From Anaerolineales bacterium (lineage in GTDB: Bacteria; Chloroflexota; Anaerolineae; Anaerolineales; JABWBV01): a DNA stretch of 64,000 nt. The position numbers were made by a program, and so were the translations under genes. This document shows positions 35,129 to 44,359 of this stretch, in pieces (within the stretch, counting starts at the first letter, position 1; every line of letters starts with the position of its first letter). The stretch is taken from positions 1 to 64,000 of the forward strand of contig JACKAX010000004.1 in the NCBI GenBank assembly GCA_020634875.1, in the 5' to 3' direction. The notes beneath the pieces were generated by a model. It worked only from the letters and a program-made list of their open reading frames with translations. It ran no database searches and was not told the DNA's origin.

Positions 35129-36346
35129 ATGCAGGTGCATGAAACCCAAACAACTTCAATCGAAATAACGAGAAAGCCATTTAAAACAATCTTGGGAAAG
35201 TTAATCGAGGCACGTTGGCTATGGATGTCCCTTCTGATATTTGGAGTGACTCGTTTCGGTATTGGGGTGGTAGCCTATCTGGGCGCGCCGCTGATTCAGG
35301 ATCATGCGGAGACACTGTACCACCTCCGTCCTCCGGATAATACTATTCTTGATGTATTAGGAAGCCGATGGGATACAGGTTTTTATGTGAGTATTGCTGA
35401 GGAGGGCTATAAATACGAAGGTGTACCGCTTCCCTCTGTCGCATTTTTCCCCTTGTTGCCGTTGCTGATGCGCTCGCTAATGTCAGTTGGTTTAGACGCG
35501 CTTATCGCTGGGGTGTTAATCACGAACACTGCCTTACTCCTGGCTACGATGTTGTTTTATCGGTTAGTTGCTATGGAGTGGGGAGAACCTGTTGCAGATC
35601 GAGCCATCTGGTATTTTTTAATTTTCCCCACCTCGTTTTTTGGTTCTGCGATTTATAGTGAAGCTCTTTTTTTGCTCTGTGCAATAGGTGCTCTATATGC
35701 TGCACGTCGTGGATTTTGGGAGATTGCTGGATTATTGGGCTTTTTTGCTGCCCTATCCCGCTTTTTAGGTATTTTGGTTGCCCCCCTTTTATTGGTAGAA
35801 TGGGGGCTTCAACGAAAAACTCCCCTGGTTCAGCGTCCACCATTATGGGCACTTTTGGTTCCCGGGTTTGTTCCGTTGGGAACCGCAGCATATATGACCT
35901 ACCTTTGGCGTGTTTTTGGTGATCCCTTGGCATTTACCCACGCTTCTGAGGCTTGGGGACGCACTGCGAGTTCTCCGTGGCTCATGATCCAAGAATTACT
36001 TGCTCGTCCAGAAATGGGCTGGGGTAGAGCCTTGGCTGGTGGTTATTTGCATCTCGATAATTGGATGGACTTCCTTTTTGTACTCATTTTTCTGGTGTTA
36101 GGTCTTGCCCTTCTCTTGCAAAAAAGATGGAGCGAAGGTGTTTTTGTCACCCTAGGTGCACTAATTCCTCTGTTTTCCGGTCTATTAATGAGTCAACGTC
36201 GTTATATGTGGGTCTTGTTTCCTGCCTTTATCTTATTGGCTCGTTGGGGACACCGTCCCTGGCTAGATCGTTTTCTGACTGTCCTTTTTTTGGTCGGATT
36301 ATCTTTATTTACCACTTTGTTTGCGAACGGATATTGGGTCGCTTAG
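35129..36346 (+). CDS. PIG-V-like GT-C mannosyltransferase family membrane protein
   Basis: A 405-residue membrane protein with about ten helices. The first outside loop has LGSRWDTGFYVSIAEEGY, then VAFFPLLPLLMR and FPTSFFGSAIYSEALFLL. These match the PIG-V/Gpi18-like mannosyltransferase family, and the acidic Asp of RWD is a likely catalytic residue. It would transfer mannose or a similar sugar from a polyprenyl carrier. It ends 47 bases before a second sigma factor gene. Confidence 0.82.
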   Translation: MQVHETQTTSIEITRKPFKTILGKLIEARWLWMSLLIFGVTRFGIGVVAYLGAPLIQDHAETLYHLRPPDNTILDVLGSRWDTGFYVSIAEEGYKYEGVPLPSVAFFPLLPLLMRSLMSVGLDALIAGVLITNTALLLATMLFYRLVAMEWGEPVADRAIWYFLIFPTSFFGSAIYSEALFLLCAIGALYAARRGFWEIAGLLGFFAALSRFLGILVAPLLLVEWGLQRKTPLVQRPPLWALLVPGFVPLGTAAYMTYLWRVFGDPLAFTHASEAWGRTASSPWLMIQELLARPEMGWGRALAGGYLHLDNWMDFLFVLIFLVLGLALLLQKRWSEGVFVTLGALIPLFSGLLMSQRRYMWVLFPAFILLARWGHRPWLDRFLTVLFLVGLSLFTTLFANGYWVA

Positions 36347-36393
36347 AAGACTGGAAGACCCATAACTTTTTTAATCCTCAGACGACGAATAGA

Positions 36394-37065
36394 ATGAAAA
36401 TGCTCGCCTTTTCTGTGTTTGCCAATCTTGGGCTCCGCTTAGTTTTAAGCAGTAAATTTTCTGCCTCGGCTAATCGCAAACAACAGCATCTTGAAAATAT
36501 TCCCTCTGCGGATGGCCAAAAATCCCCTTCTTTTGACGAGAACGATGCCCTGAATGGATTACGCGAAATGAACCCCCAGGCGATTAGCACTATTCATTCT
36601 TTTTATTACCCTGATATTTATCGCTTTGCCTCCTTCCGGTTGAATGATGTTCATTTAGCTGAAGACCTCACCGCAGAAGTCTTTATGCGTTTATTAGTGG
36701 CAGTGAAAGAAGGGCATGGTCCGCGTACTACCCTCCGGGGTTGGTTGATGGCAACTGCTTCCAATATGATAAATGATTACTATCGTAAGAGCTACAGGCG
36801 CAAAACTGAAGAACTTTCTGACGAATTGCGTGCCGATGCCCCCAGCCCACTTGTGCGTGTAGAAATTCAAGAACGACACAAAGCCGTTCATGCCGCCCTA
36901 GAAAAACTTACGCCTGACCAACAAAATATTCTCTCCCTTCGTTTTAGTTCAGGATATTCACTAGAAGAAACTGCCGAAGCGATTGGCAAGAACATCAACG
37001 CGGTTAAACAGCTCCAATTCCGCGCCCTGGCTGCCCTCCGCCGTCATTTGGGGGATGAAATATGA
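36394..37065 (+). CDS. ECF-type RNA polymerase sigma factor
   Basis: A 223-residue sigma factor. Region 2 is about 60-130 (SFYYPDIYRFASFRLND, HLAEDLTAEVFMRLL, ATASNMINDYYRKSYRRKTE). Region 4 is about 155-220 (LTPDQQNILSLRFSSGYS, EETAEAIGKNINAVKQLQFR). The open frame begins at 36061, inside the preceding gene; ATG at 36394 (or 36400) is the more reasonable start. It overlaps its partner by 4 bases (ATGA), so the two are made together. The partner is a DUF5667-type membrane protein rather than a zinc anti-sigma. Confidence 0.9.
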   Translation: MKMLAFSVFANLGLRLVLSSKFSASANRKQQHLENIPSADGQKSPSFDENDALNGLREMNPQAISTIHSFYYPDIYRFASFRLNDVHLAEDLTAEVFMRLLVAVKEGHGPRTTLRGWLMATASNMINDYYRKSYRRKTEELSDELRADAPSPLVRVEIQERHKAVHAALEKLTPDQQNILSLRFSSGYSLEETAEAIGKNINAVKQLQFRALAALRRHLGDEI

Positions 37066-38345
37066 AACCGCTTTCCAATTCTTCTTCCGAAACCGATTTG
37101 ATTGACGCCCTTGCCACTTGCTTAGACGCGCTTGCCGTTGGCTCGGAATTAGAAGCGGTATTAAACTTGTACCCTGCTATGGCTGCAGAATTGCGACCTC
37201 TCTTGCAAACGGCTCAAGCCGCCCAAACCTTAAGTCCCACACGTATTCCAGTTGAGGCCATGAACCGAAGCCGGACAAAAATGCTAGGACAGGCAGCGAC
37301 GTTCCGCACCCAACAAGTAGTTCCATCAGGCCTGTGGGGTCGGATGCGTCGCCTTCCGCGTTTTGCCCTCTCCTCCATCCTAACGGTTGTTGTCCTTGTC
37401 GCAAGCCTTTTCACAGTAAATGCCATTGCCGCCAGTGCGTTGCCGGGAGACTCATTATATGGCCTTAAGCGTTCGTTTGAAGGGGTTTGGCTCGGCCTCA
37501 CCCCTGGCTCTTTAGCCCAGGATTCGCTAGAACAAGCTTACCGAGAACGGCGGATTGATGAAGTGCGGGAACTCCTCGCATTGGGACGTGTTGAAAATAT
37601 CACTTTTCAAGGAGTTTTCGCCGCGCGTGATGAGCTATCGGGCATTGCTCCAGAACGGTGGTTGGTGAGCGATATCAATGTTCTTCGAACCATTGACACC
37701 GAAGTCCTCGGAGATATTCAAATCGGGATGTGGATCGAAGTTGAAGGTCGCACACGTCCCGACGGAACTGTGGAGGCTATTCGTCTGCGTCCTCAAGCTT
37801 TTGCCTTCGTCGGTGTCATTGAAACTATGAGTTCTGACGTTTGGCAAATAGAAGGTCGCGAAGTGATTATTCGCACTGAAACAGAACTAGCCCCCGGTCT
37901 GGTCATAGGTACAAAAGTGATGGTTTTGGCGGAATTTGATGCTGAGGCACAGATTTTTGCGCGTGCAATCCTATATGCGGGCACTCCCGAACCTACCCCG
38001 TCCCCAACTATTTCCCCCACCGTGGATGATACCCAGACGCCCCCCCCCACGGAAACTACTCCCGATTACACCCCAACCTCTACGGATACCTCGGTTCCCT
38101 TGATAACGGAACTTCCAGCAGAAGAAACCCCATCCCCAACCATTTCTCCACCTGCCACCTCCTCACCCGAACCTACTCCAACCATCACACCCTGGCCGAC
38201 CGACGATCATCGCGATGATGACACCCCTACTGTCAAACCGACCGACGAGGAAGAGGAAGATAATAAGACAAAAGAACCTGATTTGACGGATGAACCCGAT
38301 CCGACCGATGAACCTGAGGATGATAGTTCGAGTAGCAATCATTAA
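37062..38345 (+). CDS. DUF5667/DUF5666 membrane protein, probable anti-sigma factor
   Basis: A 427-residue protein. The cytoplasmic N-terminus (about 1-100) likely holds the sigma factor. A membrane helix lies near 105-127 (LSSILTVVVLVASLFTVNAI), followed directly by ASALPGDSLYGLKRSFEGV, the DUF5667 hallmark. Two DUF5666-like beta units follow (about 180-240 and 245-305). The C-terminal 120 residues are Pro/Thr-rich and then strongly acidic, with repeated TDEP and SPTISP words, and probably span or bind the cell wall. It is coupled to the sigma gene and ends before a terminator. Confidence 0.85.
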   Translation: MKPLSNSSSETDLIDALATCLDALAVGSELEAVLNLYPAMAAELRPLLQTAQAAQTLSPTRIPVEAMNRSRTKMLGQAATFRTQQVVPSGLWGRMRRLPRFALSSILTVVVLVASLFTVNAIAASALPGDSLYGLKRSFEGVWLGLTPGSLAQDSLEQAYRERRIDEVRELLALGRVENITFQGVFAARDELSGIAPERWLVSDINVLRTIDTEVLGDIQIGMWIEVEGRTRPDGTVEAIRLRPQAFAFVGVIETMSSDVWQIEGREVIIRTETELAPGLVIGTKVMVLAEFDAEAQIFARAILYAGTPEPTPSPTISPTVDDTQTPPPTETTPDYTPTSTDTSVPLITELPAEETPSPTISPPATSSPEPTPTITPWPTDDHRDDDTPTVKPTDEEEEDNKTKEPDLTDEPDPTDEPEDDSSSSNH

Positions 38346-38348
38346 AAC

Positions 38349-38378
38349 AAAACCCCCGCGACCACGCGGGGGTTTTCT
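38349..38378. terminator. Bidirectional rho-independent terminator
   Basis: A perfect 12-bp stem AAAACCCCCGCG (38349-38360) pairs with 38365-38376 around ACCA. It lies between the plus-strand anti-sigma gene and the convergent glycosyltransferase gene. Confidence 0.88.
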
Positions 38379-38404
38379 GTGAAAGGCAAATTTACCCGGT
38401 ACGG

Positions 38405-39646
38405 CTAGACGCGCACATCCAAACTTTGATATACGTTAACTAATTGCTGAGCCACTTCCTGCCAGCGATATTGCTGGGCATGGGCCACAGCTTTCTGACT
38501 CATTTGCTCGCGCACAGTTGCATTTGTGATCAAAGCTGTCAGGCGGTCACAGAGTGTGTCGGGATCATCTCCGGGAAACAAAAATCCTGTTAGCCCATCT
38601 TTGATCAGATAGGCTAATCCACCAACCTCTGTTGCTACAACAGGGGTACCACAAGCCATTGCTTCCAAAGCAACCATCCCAAACGATTCATAATGCGATG
38701 GCATGACCAACACATCTGCAGCAGAATAATAATATGCGAGGGTATCCTGGCCGCGTTTGCCTAAAAAAGCCACCACATCGCCGACACCATAATCATTTCT
38801 TAGGTCTTGCAAACGCGCCATTTCGTGAGTCATTTCGGTGCGACTTACATTTGGATCGCCGCCGATTATCGTAACACTCAATTGCTTACGATTGACCAAC
38901 CCTTGACGAGTCATCATCCCAATCGCTTGAATGAGCAGATCTACACCTTTGAGCGGTTCAATCCTTCCAACGAAGAGAATATTTTGATGATGGAGAGGAA
39001 TATTCGTAAACTCCCGGGCTTCATCTTGGGGAATGGGATAAAAATGAGATGTATCTACTCCAGGTGGAACGACAACAACTTTGCGCGTATCTGCCTTATA
39101 TAGCCATTGCAACTGTGCTAACTCTGCAGGTGTTGCCGCTACAATTCTGTCTGCAAGCTTAAGTACTTCTTGTTCTCCATTAATGCGATAATCTCCCTCT
39201 GCTTCTCCGAACCCAGCCACACGGTTTTTCATGTGTCCTAATGTGTGAAACATGTGCACAACAGGAACTCCCCACGCCGTTTGAAGGTGTTTCGCTGCGA
39301 TCCCCGACATCCAATAATGACTGTGAATAAGATCGTACTGGACTCCTTTACTTCTTGCAAATTCGAGAATTCCTTCGGCAAAAGTTGGAATGTGAGCAAT
39401 GAGTTCTGGTTTAGGTAAGGGGACTTCAGCACCTGCAGGAACGTGGACGACCCGATTGCCATAACCCAGGTCATGAAGTACATGCGGAACGTGTTCATCT
39501 TGTGAGCGCGTAAACACATCTACGTGCACGCCCATCTGCCCCAATTGCCGCGTTAAATCTCTGACATACACATTCATCCCCCCAGTGTCTTTTCCACCTA
39601 AAGTTGCAAGTGGGCAGGTGTGGTAGGACAGCATAGCGATTCGCAT
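38405..39646 (-). CDS. Family 4 glycosyltransferase (MshA / sucrose-phosphate synthase-like)
   Basis: A 413-residue GT-B retaining glycosyltransferase. The N-terminus MRIAMLSYHTCP, then GGKDTGGMNVYVRDL is typical of the MshA group, which uses UDP-GlcNAc and inositol phosphate, and of related sucrose-phosphate synthases. The C-terminal donor site has GRIEPLKGVDLLI and the E-x7-E motif in ESFGMVALEAMACGTPVV. Substrate not determined; MshB or MshC are absent here. The frame extends to 39682, but ATG at 39646 gives the family start and lies 7 bases after TATAAT, so the mRNA is probably leaderless. Confidence 0.9.
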   Translation of the reverse strand: MRIAMLSYHTCPLATLGGKDTGGMNVYVRDLTRQLGQMGVHVDVFTRSQDEHVPHVLHDLGYGNRVVHVPAGAEVPLPKPELIAHIPTFAEGILEFARSKGVQYDLIHSHYWMSGIAAKHLQTAWGVPVVHMFHTLGHMKNRVAGFGEAEGDYRINGEQEVLKLADRIVAATPAELAQLQWLYKADTRKVVVVPPGVDTSHFYPIPQDEAREFTNIPLHHQNILFVGRIEPLKGVDLLIQAIGMMTRQGLVNRKQLSVTIIGGDPNVSRTEMTHEMARLQDLRNDYGVGDVVAFLGKRGQDTLAYYYSAADVLVMPSHYESFGMVALEAMACGTPVVATEVGGLAYLIKDGLTGFLFPGDDPDTLCDRLTALITNATVREQMSQKAVAHAQQYRWQEVAQQLVNVYQSLDVRV

Positions 39647-39653
39647 GGCGTGT

Positions 39654-39682
39654 ATTATAGCAAAATTGGCTGCCCGCCGCAA
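39654..39682 (-). promoter_or_regulatory. Leaderless promoter of the family 4 glycosyltransferase
   Basis: On the minus strand TTGCGG (39677-39682), a 17-base spacer and a perfect TATAAT (39654-39659) are followed by 7 bases and then the ATG. Confidence 0.65.
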
Positions 39683-39790
39683 AATCTAGGCTTACCTCCA
39701 GCTAATCCCCATGAACTGCGTACTCTTGATTCACTCTTAGAAAAATTAGATGTAAAATAGCCAGAGGTTTGTCCTAAGATTATTTTTTCC

Positions 39791-42700
39791 GTGAAGCTAA
39801 AAACCCTATTTCTTCCTATGAGTTCGGATGAACAGGCCATTCGTCTGATGCTCTTTCGATATGTGCTTTGGGGACATGTGATTTTTGGCTTGCTATTTGC
39901 AGTAATTGGAAGTTTTTGGGCAAATGTTGGGTTGCGGTATTGGCTGATGGGGGTGGGTTTTATGTTATCTGGTTTGGTCGGATTTCTTCTCGATCATTGG
40001 AAGAACACAAAAATTGCCCAAATGGCCTTGCTGGGGGCCGGGTTTGCTATTATTACAGCGGCAGTTGCAACAGGTGGAGGTATACAGAGTTTAGCTTTTT
40101 GGGATTACATTGGTTTGGCTTTGATGGCTGGGGTGATTTATGGTGAGTTGGCCAGTTTATCTGTGGTCTTTGTCAGTTTATTGGTGGGGTTGGGATTCGT
40201 GATTGTGGAAAATAAGCTTGGGGGTTGGCCGTTATTCGTAAGGCATACCCCGTTTTCGATTTGGTTTTCATATCTGTTTATTTTGCCGATGGTGTTTGCT
40301 TTTCAGTATTTGCTGACTTATGGTTTGCGGCGGGCTATTCGTCAAGCGGGTGAGGAGATCGCCCAACGAAAACGGGCTGAAGAACATTTTCGCCAGTTAT
40401 TTGATGCAACTCCGAACGCCTTGATCCTTGTAAATCGCCACGGCATGATTGAGATGTGTAATCACTCGACTGAAAAACTTTTTGACTATTCGATGGCGGA
40501 ATTAATCGGACACCCAGTAGAAATACTTGTTCCTGAGGATCTCCAAGCAAATCATTTTAACAACAAGAGAAAATTTTTAGAGCATCCAACCCCGCGTGCA
40601 ATCGGCACAGGAAATGAATTGGAAGGTGTTCATCGAAGTGGAAGGCGAATTTCCCTTGAGGTTGGGTTAAATCCATTAGAAACGGTTGATGGGGTAAAAA
40701 TCTTGGTTTCGATCTTGGACATTACAGAGAGAAAACACGAGGAAAAGACCCGTCAGCATTTATTGGATATCTCCCAAACGGCAGTGGCTGCAACCTCTCC
40801 TACCGAAATCCTTGAGAACACGATGAAAATCATCCGGGAATCGTTGGCTTTCGATTATTTAGGTTTACGCTGGGTGGAGGCAGTAACGGGTGAATTACGA
40901 TATGTGACCTCAATGGGGAAATATGCCTCGACACAGACAGAAATAGCTAATTGGGTCATTCAGACAGGCTATGGGATTGCGGGTATGGTTGCCCGGACTG
41001 GTATTCCGGAGTGTGTAAATAATTCCCACCTTGACTCACGTACGATTTATCCACCCGGGGTAGCTATTGCCAAGGAACATTCTATTTGCCTGCCCTTAAT
41101 AGCAGAAGGACGGGTGTTTGGTATCCTTTTTATTGCTCGTTATGAAGACCCGCCCTTTACATCCGAGGAATTTGAACTGGCAAAATTGTATTTAAACCAT
41201 ATAACCCTGGCGATTTACAATGCCCAATTGCGGCAAGTCGATCAAACCCGGTTGCAAGAGTTAGAAGAACTAAACCAGGAATTACAAAGCCAGAAAGGAA
41301 AATTGGAAGAACGTGTACAGGCGCGTACGGTTGAGTTACATAAAGAAATCCTCGAACGAAAACAAGTTGTGGAAACCCTCCGCCACCGAAGCGAACTACT
41401 CACTACCCTTCATAATATTTCTTTGGACTTATTTAACCACCGGGAGTTGGATGAAGTACTGAAAACGATCCTGGCGCGGGCGACTCAACTATTAAATGCC
41501 CCCTTTGGTTACATTAGTATTATTGAAGGAGAACGCCTCATAGATTGGGCTACTATTCCTGATGATGATCAATATGAAAAATTAAACAGAAAAATCTCAG
41601 ATACCCCCCTCCTTCTCCGTACAGCAATCGAACAAAAGAAATCTTTTCAGATAGACGATTATTCCCTTCAACCTGGCTTAAGACCCAGAACGGTTGCCTT
41701 AGGTTTGCGCGCCGCGATTCTTGTCCCTATCCTTGCGGGAGAGAAAGTCTTTGGGCTATTAGGAATTTTTCACGGTATCCCCGAACGCAAATTTAGTGAT
41801 GAAGAACGCCAAACCCTGGAATTATTTGCCCAAATTGCTGCTTTAGCGCTAGACAACGCTCATCTCTATGCCCAAGAACAACATGAATTTATGGAGCGTA
41901 AACGCACGGAAGAGATATTGCGTCAACATGTGAAGCTCCTCTCTTTGATGCATAGTATCACCCTTGATTTACTACAACAACGCGATATTGAAACTTTACA
42001 GCAAATGATTGTAGAGCAGATGGCTCTATTTTTGGAGGTGGATTGGGGTGTTCTCACCCTCAAGGAAGGCGATTTGCTTATTGACCGTGCTATATTGTCC
42101 AGCCCCGATCATCCTTATCAGATGGTAACCTCAAGCCGAGAAGATGATCCTACTAGCCCAATCTGGCAAGTCATTGATAAAGCGCATCCTTTCGTCACGG
42201 AAAATTATACTGCACTAGTAAATATTCGCCCTGAAACCGCCTCCTTAGGTCTGAAAGCCACTATTTTACTTCCTGTCTTTATTGGCAATACATGCCAGGG
42301 CATCTTGGGTACTGGGCGTATCAATAGCTCATCTCCATTTGATGAAGAGGAAATTCGTTATGGCATGTTGCTCGCTCGTATTGCCGGGATTATCCTCGAG
42401 AACGCTTTATTGCACGAAACTTTGCGGCAGGAAGCCATACGCGATCCGTTAACCAATTTATTCAATCGCCGATTTATGGAAGAATCCCTCACGCGTGAAC
42501 TTCAACGCGCCGCACGCTTGAACCATTCCCTGGTTGTTGTCATGCTGGACATCGATCATTTTAAGATTTTCAATGACACCTATGGCCATAGTGCAGGGGA
42601 TGAGGTCCTGCGATGTTTGGCAGATGTGCTCAAGGAGAATTTCCGCAATAGTGATATTGCTTGCCGTTATGGGGGAGAAGAATTTATCTTAATCTTGCCG

Positions 42701-42928
42701 GACGTAACCTACGATGATGCTTTTCATAGGATGGAAGAACTGCGCAAGGAAATTTCTCGCTTAGTGGTGATTTATCAGGAAATCTCCCTCCCAGCTATTA
42801 CCATCTCCATTGGCCTTGCTTCCTTCCCGATGCACGCATCCTCAGGAAATCAACTTCTTCTCAAAGCAGATGAAGCGCTTTATCGGGCCAAAAATGCTGG
42901 CCGTAATCGTGTGATCGGCTTTTCATAG
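39791..42928 (+). CDS. Multi-sensor diguanylate cyclase (membrane, PAS, three GAF, GGDEF)
   Basis: A 1045-residue sensor. About six membrane helices (20-180) are followed by a coiled segment and a PAS domain (about 195-315). Three GAF domains follow (about 330-485, 555-705, 725-885), with coiled coils between them (about 490-550 and 705-725). The C-terminal diguanylate cyclase (about 888-1045) has the motif GGEEF at 961-965, and RNSD five residues earlier provides the inhibitory site. It should be an active, feedback-controlled cyclic di-GMP synthase responding to several signals. GTG at 39791 or ATG at 39818 may be the start; neither has a ribosome-binding site. Confidence 0.92.
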   Translation: MKLKTLFLPMSSDEQAIRLMLFRYVLWGHVIFGLLFAVIGSFWANVGLRYWLMGVGFMLSGLVGFLLDHWKNTKIAQMALLGAGFAIITAAVATGGGIQSLAFWDYIGLALMAGVIYGELASLSVVFVSLLVGLGFVIVENKLGGWPLFVRHTPFSIWFSYLFILPMVFAFQYLLTYGLRRAIRQAGEEIAQRKRAEEHFRQLFDATPNALILVNRHGMIEMCNHSTEKLFDYSMAELIGHPVEILVPEDLQANHFNNKRKFLEHPTPRAIGTGNELEGVHRSGRRISLEVGLNPLETVDGVKILVSILDITERKHEEKTRQHLLDISQTAVAATSPTEILENTMKIIRESLAFDYLGLRWVEAVTGELRYVTSMGKYASTQTEIANWVIQTGYGIAGMVARTGIPECVNNSHLDSRTIYPPGVAIAKEHSICLPLIAEGRVFGILFIARYEDPPFTSEEFELAKLYLNHITLAIYNAQLRQVDQTRLQELEELNQELQSQKGKLEERVQARTVELHKEILERKQVVETLRHRSELLTTLHNISLDLFNHRELDEVLKTILARATQLLNAPFGYISIIEGERLIDWATIPDDDQYEKLNRKISDTPLLLRTAIEQKKSFQIDDYSLQPGLRPRTVALGLRAAILVPILAGEKVFGLLGIFHGIPERKFSDEERQTLELFAQIAALALDNAHLYAQEQHEFMERKRTEEILRQHVKLLSLMHSITLDLLQQRDIETLQQMIVEQMALFLEVDWGVLTLKEGDLLIDRAILSSPDHPYQMVTSSREDDPTSPIWQVIDKAHPFVTENYTALVNIRPETASLGLKATILLPVFIGNTCQGILGTGRINSSSPFDEEEIRYGMLLARIAGIILENALLHETLRQEAIRDPLTNLFNRRFMEESLTRELQRAARLNHSLVVVMLDIDHFKIFNDTYGHSAGDEVLRCLADVLKENFRNSDIACRYGGEEFILILPDVTYDDAFHRMEELRKEISRLVVIYQEISLPAITISIGLASFPMHASSGNQLLLKADEALYRAKNAGRNRVIGFS

Positions 42929-42940
42929 CCCTTTCCCCTT

Positions 42941-42970
42941 TTCGCAAAAATATTAATCCCCTGATATAAT
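42941..42970 (+). promoter_or_regulatory. Leaderless promoter of ftsY
   Basis: TTCGCA (42941-42946), an 18-base spacer and TATAAT (42965-42970), with an extended TGA before the -10. The ATG of ftsY lies 9 bases further on. Confidence 0.65.
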
Positions 42971-42979
42971 CGCCGCCCT

Positions 42980-43894
42980 ATGAGTATTTTCCAAAAATGG
43001 CGAGATAGCCTCGCAAAAACCAGCAAACGTACCTTTGGGCAAATTGCCAATCTCCTTGGGGCAACCGAGATCGAAGACGACATTTGGGATGATCTTGAGG
43101 CCCTGCTCATCCAATCTGATTTAGGCATGGAAACGGTTGACATCATTCTCGACGCCCTCGAAAAACATGTAGATACCGAAGGCCTCACAAAAGCGCATGA
43201 ACTCCGCGCAGGGTTACAGGATGAACTCCGAAAATTGTTAATTACCCCTCCACCATTTGACCTTTCGCAAAAACCCGCGGTGGTCCTCCTGGTGGGGGTA
43301 AATGGGTCCGGAAAAACAACGAGCGCGGCCAAACTTGGTTACCGCTTCCGAAAACAAGGGAAATCAGTTCTCCTTGCCGCCGCGGACACCTACCGTGCAG
43401 CGGCTATTGAGCAACTCCAAACCTGGGCTGAACGCCTCGACCTCCCCATCATTGCAGGGCAACCCAATGGTGATCCTGGCGCTGTCACCTACGACGCCAT
43501 TCAGGCCGCCCTCTCCCGGGATTCCGATATCCTTCTTGTTGATACCGCTGGCCGGTTGCATACCCGCTTCAACCTGATGCAGGAACTTCAAAAGGTGTAT
43601 CGCGTAGCTGGCAAAGCGCTCCCTGGCGCGCCACATGCCATTTGGCTTGTGATTGACGCTACTAACGGGCAAAATGCCCTTCAACAAGCTAAAGCCTTCA
43701 AAGAAGCCGTCAAAGTTAACGGAATTATTCTTTCCAAACTTGATTCATCCGCGCGTGGTGGTATGGCCTTCGCCATCCAGCGCGAATTGGGTCTCCCCAT
43801 TCTCTTCGCAGGCCTTGGCGAAAAGCCTGATGATATGGAACCCTTTGACCCGGATGCCTTTGTGGACGGGATTCTGGCTGATTTCAAATACTGA
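42980..43894 (+). CDS. ftsY: Signal recognition particle receptor FtsY
   Basis: A 304-residue SRP-receptor GTPase that docks SRP-bound ribosomes at the membrane. The helical N domain (about 1-90) precedes the G domain. G1 is LLVGVNGSGKTTSAAKLG, then the insertion-box AADTYRAAAIEQL; G3 is DTAGR, and G4 is ILSKLDSSARGG (SKLD in place of the usual TKxD). The closing GLGEKPDDMEPFDPDAFVDG is also diagnostic. It lacks the long acidic A domain of E. coli, as in many bacteria. The Nudix gene follows after 6 bases. Confidence 0.96.
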   Translation: MSIFQKWRDSLAKTSKRTFGQIANLLGATEIEDDIWDDLEALLIQSDLGMETVDIILDALEKHVDTEGLTKAHELRAGLQDELRKLLITPPPFDLSQKPAVVLLVGVNGSGKTTSAAKLGYRFRKQGKSVLLAAADTYRAAAIEQLQTWAERLDLPIIAGQPNGDPGAVTYDAIQAALSRDSDILLVDTAGRLHTRFNLMQELQKVYRVAGKALPGAPHAIWLVIDATNGQNALQQAKAFKEAVKVNGIILSKLDSSARGGMAFAIQRELGLPILFAGLGEKPDDMEPFDPDAFVDGILADFKY

Positions 43895-43900
43895 TTTTTC

Positions 43901-44359
43901 GTGTTTACCCTGGGAGCCTTTGCCCTAATCATTGACGCGTCCGGTCGTATTCTCCTCAATCAACGACAAGACAACCAAAAATGGAATCTTCCAGGTGGGC
44001 ATGTAGAGCCTGGCGAGTTGCCTACAGAAGCGGTTGTCCGTGAAACGCTCGAAGAAACCGGCCTCGGAGTTGAGGTTGAACGTTTAGTAGGGTTTTATTC
44101 GAAAGAGGCCCAGAACGATTTTGTCCTCACCTTTCTGTGCCGGGTAGTTAGTGGAGAATTGCAGTTAACTACGCCTGAAACCCTTGACTGTCGGTTTTTC
44201 GCGATATCAGAAATCCCCTCTGACATCCATGCCTACCATGTTTGGCGAATTTTGGATGCATTCAAAACAGAGCGTGATCCGATATTTGTACATCAAACGC
44301 CTCAACTCGCAGCAGACATGATGGAAAACCTTAAGTGGCAATCTAACAATGAATCTTGA
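43901..44359 (+). CDS. Nudix hydrolase
   Basis: A 152-residue pyrophosphohydrolase. The complete Nudix box G-x5-E-x7-RE-x2-EE-x-G spans about 33-55 (GHVEPGELPTEAVVRETLEE), with all metal-binding Glu residues present. Substrates are nucleoside diphosphates linked to another moiety; which one is not clear. It starts with GTG, 6 bases after ftsY, and overlaps the next gene by 11 bases, so it is part of one operon. Confidence 0.92.
   Translation: MFTLGAFALIIDASGRILLNQRQDNQKWNLPGGHVEPGELPTEAVVRETLEETGLGVEVERLVGFYSKEAQNDFVLTFLCRVVSGELQLTTPETLDCRFFAISEIPSDIHAYHVWRILDAFKTERDPIFVHQTPQLAADMMENLKWQSNNES

Noticed and set aside
36061..36393. Long N-terminal extension of the second sigma factor
   Set aside because: It lies within the PIG-V-like gene in another frame and has no sigma-factor similarity; ATG at 36394 is a better start.
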